A stretch of DNA of 19,837 bases. It comes from JAQIBY01 sp964418565 (GTDB taxonomy: Bacteria; Bacteroidota; Bacteroidia; Bacteroidales; ML635J-15). This document shows positions 15,501 through 19,837 of the stretch, piece by piece. The DNA lies in assembly GCA_964418565.1 (NCBI GenBank), contig CAYQMB010000051.1, positions 1 through 19,837 of the forward strand, written 5' to 3'. A program made the translations under genes and the position numbers. Position 1 is the stretch's first letter. Each line of letters opens with the position of its first letter. Under the pieces are notes generated by a model. The model was not told the DNA's origin. It did not search any database and was given only the letters and a program-made list of their open reading frames with translations.

Positions 15501-17087
15501 ACTGCACTAAGCTGTAGTAATCCGGAAATTAATTTGGATGGAGCCTCATCAGAAACCGGAGGTGATATTGTATACAGCTGGTCAACCAGCGATGGCAATA
15601 TAATCAGCGGAGAGACAACCCAAACACCCCTGGTTGATCAGGAAGGGACATACACCATGCTTGTTTCCAATACAACAACAGGTTGTACGGCAAGTGATGA
15701 TGTGAATGTTGTTAATAATATGAACGATCCGGTTCCCGATCTGGGATCTGATTTAAGCATTTGTCCGCACGACTTTCCGCTTACTCTGGATCCGGGAACC
15801 GATCCTGCATTTGAATACGACTGGTCAGATGGCTCAGAAGCCAGCCAGTTAAGCATCAGCGCAGGAGGGACATACCTTGTGACGGTTACCAATGGTGCAT
15901 GTGCCGGAACCGATGAGATCATCGTTTCTGTCAACAGCTTACCAGATCCCGATCTTGGTGGCGATGCGGTGGTTTGTGAAAATTCCCTGCCATACGTTCT
16001 CAATCCGGGCTCAGCTGCAGATTATGCCTGGTCAACCGGAGATACAAGCAATGAAATCAGTGTAAGCACAGCAGATACATACTCTGTGACAGTTACCAAT
16101 ACAGATGGTTGTACAGCATCCGATCAAATGAGTTTAAGTATCAATCCTGAAATATCACCTGCATTTGAGATACCCGACACATATTGTGAAGGCGAAGTAC
16201 CGGATGCATTGGCTTCTGTTTCAGATAATGGGATCAGTGGTACATGGTTGCCCACCATAGTTGATACAGATACCCCGGGTGTACAGACACTTGTTTTCAC
16301 TCCATCAGAAGGTGAATGCGCATCTGTTTACAGTATGGATGTGAATGTGGTTGAAGTCGTTGTCCCCCAGTTTGCAGAATTTGGACCGTATTGTCAGGGA
16401 GATGAGGCAGATGAGCTACCAGCCGTTTCCGTTAATGGCTTAAACGGTACCTGGACACCCGAAGCCATTTCAACTTCCGTCCCGGGGTCTGAAAGTTACC
16501 TGTTTATACCTGATCCCACTGAAAAATGCGCTGATTCAATGCAGTTGGAGGTGAGCATTATAGAATATCCTGATGCGGAAATAATGATTGATGACTCTGT
16601 ACTGGACGGGCAGGAAAGTGCTTATCTTGAGGCCGGAGCTGCTCAGGTTTACAACTGGTCGCCTGATGCATTTTTGTCATGCAATGATTGTGCGTATCCG
16701 GTTTTTAATGCACCTGAAGCAGGGATTGATGATCAAACTTACGTTCTGTATCTCGAGTCAGCAAATGGAAATTGTAGTTCTGTAGATAGCATAAGCATTA
16801 CGGTTTTAGGCGATGTTCCACTAATGATACCACGAGGCTTTTCCCCAAACGGTGATGGTGTCGGAGATGTATGGAGAATTCAAGGGCTTGATGCATTTCC
16901 GGATAATCAACTTGATGTTTTTAGCCGTTGGGGAAATCTCGTGTATCATGCTTCCCCATACCAGAATACCTGGAGAGGTACAGCCAAAACAGGTGAAAAG
17001 TTACCGGCTGGCACCTATTATTTTACGTTTACATCAGGGGGAACAGAGCCACATAATATTTCAGGATACGTTTACATAACCCATTAA
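12576..17087 (+). CDS. giant repeat surface protein with P-domain and T9SS type B (gliding-motility) sorting domain
   Basis: The product has 1503 residues from the ATG at 12576. An in-frame ATG at 12477 lies inside the preceding gene and would bury the signal peptide, so it is rejected. Layout: signal peptide 1-26 (MKAYKLTLIIGMALLFTILS, then VPLRSQ); a proprotein-convertase P-like domain at about 27-167 (GSYQPETNLGGFNNG, DGTWYICIEN); a Cys-rich beta domain at about 175-320; an Ig-like segment (TADAGSDVEVCANES) at about 418-465; seven 84-residue repeats at 466-1053; further Ig/PKD-like segments at about 1054-1415; and a type B C-terminal domain at about 1418-1503 (IPRGFSPNGDGVGDVW, VFSRWGNLVY, LPAGTYYFTF). 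Such proteins are exported by the T9SS and usually act as adhesins or filamentous surface structures. No protease or lectin catalytic motif is visible. The PorP/SprF-like gene starts at its stop codon, in the arrangement typical for this class. Confidence 0.9.
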   Translation: MKAYKLTLIIGMALLFTILSVPLRSQTFTNSTSTNIPSGNTTCVPVNVSGIGNISDSYGLEEVCIDLAIDVTYDVYISLQAPDGTTYYLYYNDGFVSGSDMSVTCFNSSAISPIWTASPPYNGSYQPETNLGGFNNGMDADGTWYICIENATGIYDGTLSSASITFSSSPSTACGAIANDDCFSSPLICDFNGYCGTTSGYYTVPAGQDDDINGCGYSLNNNSWVEFVPNNSSVSIDVTVSDCADDSGVQFGVWESADCNTFTHVDCGPANPLIGSHTMNFTGLTVGNSYYLMIDGYAGDVCNYSFFVDGGSGVTVVDIQEGDDLDVCPGDDISLNVTDLPNVTFDWAWPTGTDSGTSISINSVTPPFDVVVTATGACNSVTDTIRINQATDCCTADAGSDVEVCANESVTLTASGGGTYSWSDGVSQGVAFSPAATNTYTVTVDDGAGCTATDDVLVTVNPLPVADAGSDEELNCALTSLNLDGSSSSSGADFTYNWSTSGGNILSGATTDSPLVDAAGNYTLTVSNTNTGCTAEDQTTITQDIAAPVADAGPDQVITCTTTEVQLDGTASSSGADIQYSWSTVDGNILSGFSGSISTVNQAGSYSLQVTDNNNACSSTSQVIVTENTTIPNVSVAVDQNITCVQQEVNLDGSGTDTGADFAYLWSTVDGNILSGATGLTPLVDQGGTYTLQVTNTSSGCAASDDLNVVEDQDSPIASAGSDMEITCDQLTLNLDGSASSSGIDYAYSWSTTDGNIVSGSTSQSPLVDADGTYTIEVTNSTNGCTSTDQVLVNENTTAPTASAGADQELTCSVTSLSLDGGASDSGAGYSILWGTTDGNIVSDGATTTPIVNQPGIYTINIENTANGCTASDDVEVTQNAVVPMASAGDNQSLTCDVSSLTLDGSASESGASIVYAWTTSDGNIVSGSATQSPLIDAPGTYIIEVLNTSSGCSSQDNVQVTDDANPPAASAGSDTALSCSNPEINLDGASSETGGDIVYSWSTSDGNIISGETTQTPLVDQEGTYTMLVSNTTTGCTASDDVNVVNNMNDPVPDLGSDLSICPHDFPLTLDPGTDPAFEYDWSDGSEASQLSISAGGTYLVTVTNGACAGTDEIIVSVNSLPDPDLGGDAVVCENSLPYVLNPGSAADYAWSTGDTSNEISVSTADTYSVTVTNTDGCTASDQMSLSINPEISPAFEIPDTYCEGEVPDALASVSDNGISGTWLPTIVDTDTPGVQTLVFTPSEGECASVYSMDVNVVEVVVPQFAEFGPYCQGDEADELPAVSVNGLNGTWTPEAISTSVPGSESYLFIPDPTEKCADSMQLEVSIIEYPDAEIMIDDSVLDGQESAYLEAGAAQVYNWSPDAFLSCNDCAYPVFNAPEAGIDDQTYVLYLESANGNCSSVDSISITVLGDVPLMIPRGFSPNGDGVGDVWRIQGLDAFPDNQLDVFSRWGNLVYHASPYQNTWRGTAKTGEKLPAGTYYFTFTSGGTEPHNISGYVYITH
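13971..15734 (+). repeat. seven in-frame 252-bp (84-residue) repeats
   Basis: Seven consecutive units of exactly 84 residues start at 13971, 14223, 14475, 14727, 14979, 15231 and 15483. Each follows the pattern ASAGSDxxxTC, then LxLDGSASxSG, YxWSTxDGNIxSG, PLVDxxGTYTLxVxNTxxGC, and SDxVxVxxxxxxP. Two cysteines recur at repeat positions 11 and 68 in every unit and could form a disulfide. The fold is probably an Ig/PKD-like beta sandwich. The units are diverged at DNA level, so this is an old array rather than a recent duplication. Confidence 0.92.
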
Positions 17088-18010
17088 TGAACATTATTAT
17101 GAAAAAAATAATCAGCAGCATACTATTAAGCAGTGTAATACTGATTACCGGAAGTGCTTTGAGCGCTCAGCAGGATCCGCTTTATGCACAATATGTGTTT
17201 AATAAAATGATCTTAAATCCAGCCTATGCCGGTATGAATGGCGATATTGCAGCAGTTATAAGCAGCAGACATCAATGGGTAGGTATTGAAGGAGCTCCAC
17301 AAACACAAACTCTGAGTGTTCACATGCCTTTGAACGATGAGGTGGGTGCAGGTTTGTCTCTGTTGCGTGACCAGGCCGGGCCATTGAATACTTACGATGC
17401 TGAGTTAAATGTAGCTTATCATCTTCAGGTTGATAACCAAAGCCAATTATCGTTTGGTTTGATGGGCGGCATCAGTTATGCAAATATCCGGATGATAGAA
17501 ATTGAAGGTGTTCTTGATGAAGATGAGGCTTTTCAACAAAACCTTAGCGCAAGCAGACCTGTTTTCGGCGCTGGCTTGTATTATCAGCATCCTGATTTTT
17601 ATGCCGGAATATCCATGCCTGATCTGATTGAAACCGATTATGAAAATGAATTGGCTACTTATACACATTTTCGACACATTTATCTGACAGGCTCATACAT
17701 CGGCCGAATTAATGATGATATCTGGCTGCAGCCAATGGCAATGCTTCGGTATGTCCAGAATACAGCGCTGTCTGCTGAAGCGGGTCTGGCTGCAATTATT
17801 ATGAAAAAGTATGGATTTGGTTTGTTTTACCGGTATGAAAATGCGGTAGGAGCCATGATATCAGTTCAAATCAATGAACAGTTCAGGTTTGGCTACTCGT
17901 ATGATTACAGCCTGAATGCCCTGAGTAGTTATCAATCAGGTTCTCATGAAATTTGCCTGAGCTATGGTTTGAATATGAACCCGGAAAGCAGTTCAACTCC
18001 ATTCTTTTAG
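17087..18010 (+). CDS. PorP/SprF-family type IX secretion outer-membrane protein
   Basis: This 307-residue protein has a signal peptide (MKKIISSILLSSVILITGSA, ending LSAQ) and the family opening QQDPLYAQYVFNKMILNPAYAG, followed by SSRHQWVGIEGAPQTQTLSVHMPL. The rest alternates in beta-barrel style (AGLSLLRDQAGPLNTYDAELNVAYHL, FGAGLYYQHPDFYAGISMP, FRFGYSYDY). The family includes PorP of Porphyromonas and SprF of Flavobacterium. SprF is needed for surface delivery of the adhesin SprB, and copies are often paired with type B sorting-domain proteins. The ATG at 17087 overlaps the TAA of the giant protein gene by one base (TAATG), pointing to translational coupling. The ATG at 17099 is an alternative that gives a shorter, classic signal peptide. 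It is probably the dedicated outer-membrane partner of the upstream protein. Confidence 0.92.
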   Translation: MNIIMKKIISSILLSSVILITGSALSAQQDPLYAQYVFNKMILNPAYAGMNGDIAAVISSRHQWVGIEGAPQTQTLSVHMPLNDEVGAGLSLLRDQAGPLNTYDAELNVAYHLQVDNQSQLSFGLMGGISYANIRMIEIEGVLDEDEAFQQNLSASRPVFGAGLYYQHPDFYAGISMPDLIETDYENELATYTHFRHIYLTGSYIGRINDDIWLQPMAMLRYVQNTALSAEAGLAAIIMKKYGFGLFYRYENAVGAMISVQINEQFRFGYSYDYSLNALSSYQSGSHEICLSYGLNMNPESSSTPFF

Positions 18011-18017
18011 TTTTATT

Positions 18018-18056
18018 ACCTTCCTGCATAGCATGCATAGAATGGTTTTATTTTTT
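18018..18056 (+). terminator. intrinsic terminator after the PorP/SprF gene
   Basis: A hairpin starts seven bases after the PorP/SprF stop. ACCTTC (18018-18023) pairs with GAA and GGT (18040-18042, 18044-18046), and TGCAT (18025-18029) pairs with ATGCA (18033-18037) around an AGC loop, with small bulges. TTTATTTTTT follows directly. This fits a Rho-independent terminator closing the three-gene unit. Confidence 0.6.
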
Positions 18057-18109
18057 GAGCTGCTTACTGTAGAATTAACAATATTTTTCCATCTTATGGG
18101 AATGTTTGT

Positions 18110-18117
18110 TAATTTTG
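18110..18117 (+). promoter_or_regulatory. possible -7 box (TAATTTTG) for the AraC-type gene
   Basis: TAATTTTG matches the TAnnTTTG consensus but ends only four bases before the ATG at 18122. It would imply a leaderless or nearly leaderless transcript. No TTG is seen at -33. It may be chance in an AT-rich spacer. Confidence 0.2.
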
Positions 18118-18121
18118 CTGT

Positions 18122-19264
18122 ATGCAAAACGGAATTGAATTGTTCAGTCAACTTGCACACTTTGGAACCCTTGTAATAGCAATTACCCTGGGCCTGGTTT
18201 TGTTCTTTACCTCAAAACAGAAAAAGGCTCCTGCTATTTTGCTGTCTGTCTTTTTCCTCTTGCTCGGTTACGTCCAGTTTCAACTATTTCTCAGCTATAC
18301 CGATTATAATGATCTGGCCTTACGGTTGATTATTCTGTTTATGCCTGTGTTTTGGGCCATCATCCCGACAAAATACCTTTACATCCAATCCCTGAGTGAC
18401 CTGGACAGGTTTCCACTAATTCGCTTATTGCATTACCTGCCTTCATTTTTATTGATGATTGTGCTCTTGTTATTTGCTCTGTTCTGGTATCATGAAGGTG
18501 TTGATATGTTCATCAATGTCCTTTATTTTGTCTTTCTGGGGGGTGTTGTCCTTCAGATACTCGTCTATTTTATTTTGATTGTCAGGATGATACGACGACA
18601 TCAAAAGAAAATAGGGGATTTCCTGTCATCTACAGAGAATGTCAACCTGAAATGGATGCGGATTGCATTGACTGGTTTTGCTGTGTTTATTCTTTTAAGC
18701 CTGGTTGCTGAATTCTTCGATTTTAAAGCTGATTCGCTTGCTTTGCCGGTGATATACACTGTCTATATGCTCTACCTGGCAATACAGGCATTCAAACAAA
18801 ACAGCCTGCGTGAAGAGCTCGACAGAATCTGCCCTGAGGAAAAGAACAGTAAAGGCAGAAATGTGGTAGCTGCAGATGTGGAGGAGCATGGTCGCTATGC
18901 TAAATCATCCTTGAAAGACCAGGAGCGTGTTAAGAAAATTGTGACAGATTTAAGGTACCTGATGGATGTGAGAAAAGCCTACCTTAAACCTGACCTCAAC
19001 CTGATTCATGTGTCCAGAGAGCTGGGAGTCAATTATAAATACGTGTCTCAGGTCATTAATTCTGAATTTGAAATGAGTTTTATTAACCTCGTGGCTCGTT
19101 ACAGAATAAGGGAAGCACAACGGATGATAAAACTTGATGAATTCAAAGATGATACCCTGCAGGGCATTGGAGAAATGGCAGGATTTAAATCCAAATCCAC
19201 GTTTTACAGCAGCTTTAAAAAATTCACTGGTAAAACTCCAAAGCAATACCGCGAAACCATTTAA
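18122..19264 (+). CDS. seven-helix membrane protein fused to AraC-type DNA-binding domain
   Basis: This 380-residue protein has two parts. Residues 1-225 hold about seven hydrophobic helices (near 12-30, 36-56, 66-82, 103-124, 128-155, 178-199 and 207-224). A charged linker (about 226-280) leads to an AraC/XylS-type domain at about 285-380. The first helix-turn-helix is around NLIHVSRELGVNYKYVSQVI and the second around LQGIGEMAGFKSKSTFYSSF, followed by the family ending KKFTGKTPKQYRE. It should sit in the inner membrane with its DNA-binding part in the cytoplasm, acting as a one-component membrane-bound regulator. The ligand is unknown. It follows the terminator of the adhesin/PorP unit on the same strand and is the nearest regulator to it, but no target can be deduced. 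The start gives a normal first helix. Confidence 0.88.
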   Translation: MQNGIELFSQLAHFGTLVIAITLGLVLFFTSKQKKAPAILLSVFFLLLGYVQFQLFLSYTDYNDLALRLIILFMPVFWAIIPTKYLYIQSLSDLDRFPLIRLLHYLPSFLLMIVLLLFALFWYHEGVDMFINVLYFVFLGGVVLQILVYFILIVRMIRRHQKKIGDFLSSTENVNLKWMRIALTGFAVFILLSLVAEFFDFKADSLALPVIYTVYMLYLAIQAFKQNSLREELDRICPEEKNSKGRNVVAADVEEHGRYAKSSLKDQERVKKIVTDLRYLMDVRKAYLKPDLNLIHVSRELGVNYKYVSQVINSEFEMSFINLVARYRIREAQRMIKLDEFKDDTLQGIGEMAGFKSKSTFYSSFKKFTGKTPKQYRETI

Positions 19265-19455
19265 ACACTTATTTGCATCCCAAAACTACCGAAAAATATC
19301 ATTTAAATCAGCATTTCTCAATGATTGTGAAATGCTAGTGAATTACTTGATAATACAGTAAAGTTCCTGTTTTCGTACTCTATATTCCTGTATTGAAACA
19401 TCCCTAAGCTAACATTCGCTTTATATTGCATATGTGGAATTATAAAACAAAAACA

Positions 19456-19827
19456 ATGAAACATTGCGTATTGATTTTTGCAGCTTTTTTGCTTTTAGCA
19501 ACTGCTGCAACAGCACAAAACAGTAAACAGGCCGTGCAGTCAGATTCAAATTCTGACGTGCTTAGTGCTGCCCAACAAGAACCTCAGGCGGTGGTTATCT
19601 ATCAATCAAAACCTCAGCCCAGTCAGTTGATTGTCAAAATCACCGACATGTGTGATGGGGATAATCTCCTTACTGAGCAGGTAATTGCTGAAATCTATAA
19701 ACGAAAAGACCTGCAAATTACGGATGTGATTGATGATGCTGAATTCAGTCAACTTTCCCGTGATGAGCAAAATGAATGTGTGTGTGAATCCGAAGTGAAC
19801 GAAATCATTAACCAATTAAAGCGATAA
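19456..19827 (+). CDS. small secreted protein of unknown function
   Basis: I do not recognise this protein. From the ATG at 19456 it has 123 residues with a clear signal peptide (MKHCVLIFAAFLLLATAATA, cleavage near AQ). An ATG ten codons upstream (19426) would add a charged leader and is less likely. The mature part is polar and acidic: a low-complexity Gln/Ser/Asp stretch, a beta-like segment (PSQLIVKITDMCDGDNLLTEQ), then helical segments and a NECVCESE motif near the C-terminus. With the earlier Cys this makes three cysteines in the mature chain, compatible with disulfides after export. It is 191 bases downstream of the AraC-type gene on the same strand, and another ATG follows its stop by three bases, so it probably heads a small operon. 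Confidence 0.65.
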   Translation: MKHCVLIFAAFLLLATAATAQNSKQAVQSDSNSDVLSAAQQEPQAVVIYQSKPQPSQLIVKITDMCDGDNLLTEQVIAEIYKRKDLQITDVIDDAEFSQLSRDEQNECVCESEVNEIINQLKR

Positions 19828-19830
19828 ACG

Positions 19831-19837
19831 ATGAAAA
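19831..19837 (+). CDS. start of a further gene, cut by the window end
   Basis: ATGAAAA begins three bases after the TAA of the preceding small secreted protein. The close spacing and a Met-Lys start, typical of signal peptides in this window, suggest the next gene of the same operon. Only seven bases are visible, so nothing more can be said. Confidence 0.35.

Noticed and set aside
12477..18010. The whole adhesin unit as a phage or conjugative element.
   Set aside because: No integrase, transposase, phage structural or conjugation gene and no flanking direct repeats were seen; the sorting domain and PorP partner explain it as a normal T9SS locus.

Overview
The window looks like a chromosomal segment of a free-living member of the Bacteroidota. 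The evidence is a PorP/SprF-family outer-membrane protein, a giant surface protein with a gliding-motility-type (type B) C-terminal domain, a C10 protease with a type A type IX secretion (T9SS) sorting domain, TAnnTTTG-type promoter boxes, and start codons without clear Shine-Dalgarno sequences. The class within the phylum cannot be fixed from this sequence.

Left part (1-4011, all minus strand): a 15-bp tandem repeat at the window edge is followed by three genes read leftwards: an outer-membrane-type protein, a long-chain acyl-CoA synthetase and a phosphomannomutase/phosphoglucomutase. Each is complete in content but broken. Each needs one extra base to restore the frame, and the synthetase also has an in-frame TAA. 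No gene in the other 16 kb carries such a lesion, so this is either a badly resolved contig end or a patch of real gene decay.

Middle part (4.2-10 kb): an AT-rich gene encodes an exported metallo-beta-lactamase-fold protein. Most of its metal ligands are substituted, and a good Bacteroidota-type promoter lies upstream. About 0.7 kb of apparently non-coding sequence follows, then a DJ-1/PfpI-family lipoprotein. Convergent to it is a 975-residue C10 (streptopain-like) cysteine protease with adhesin-type modules and a type A sorting domain. A 468-bp intergenic region separates this protease from a divergent Na+/phosphate cotransporter with a PhoU-like tail.

Right part (12.1-19.8 kb, all plus strand): a compact trio encodes a small secreted protein of unknown function, a 1503-residue surface protein and a PorP/SprF-like protein. 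The surface protein has a P-domain, seven consecutive 84-residue Ig/PKD-like repeats and a type B sorting domain. Junctions of 4 nt and a 1-nt overlap suggest one operon, ended by a convincing intrinsic terminator. The likely logic is an exported adhesin, its dedicated outer-membrane partner and a small accessory factor. After the terminator come a seven-helix membrane protein fused to an AraC DNA-binding domain, a small secreted protein, and the first bases of a further gene.

The items most worth follow-up are the substituted-ligand metallo-beta-lactamase-fold protein, the three-gene adhesin/PorP unit with its unknown first member, the lipid-anchored DJ-1 protein, and the cluster of reading-frame lesions at the left edge.
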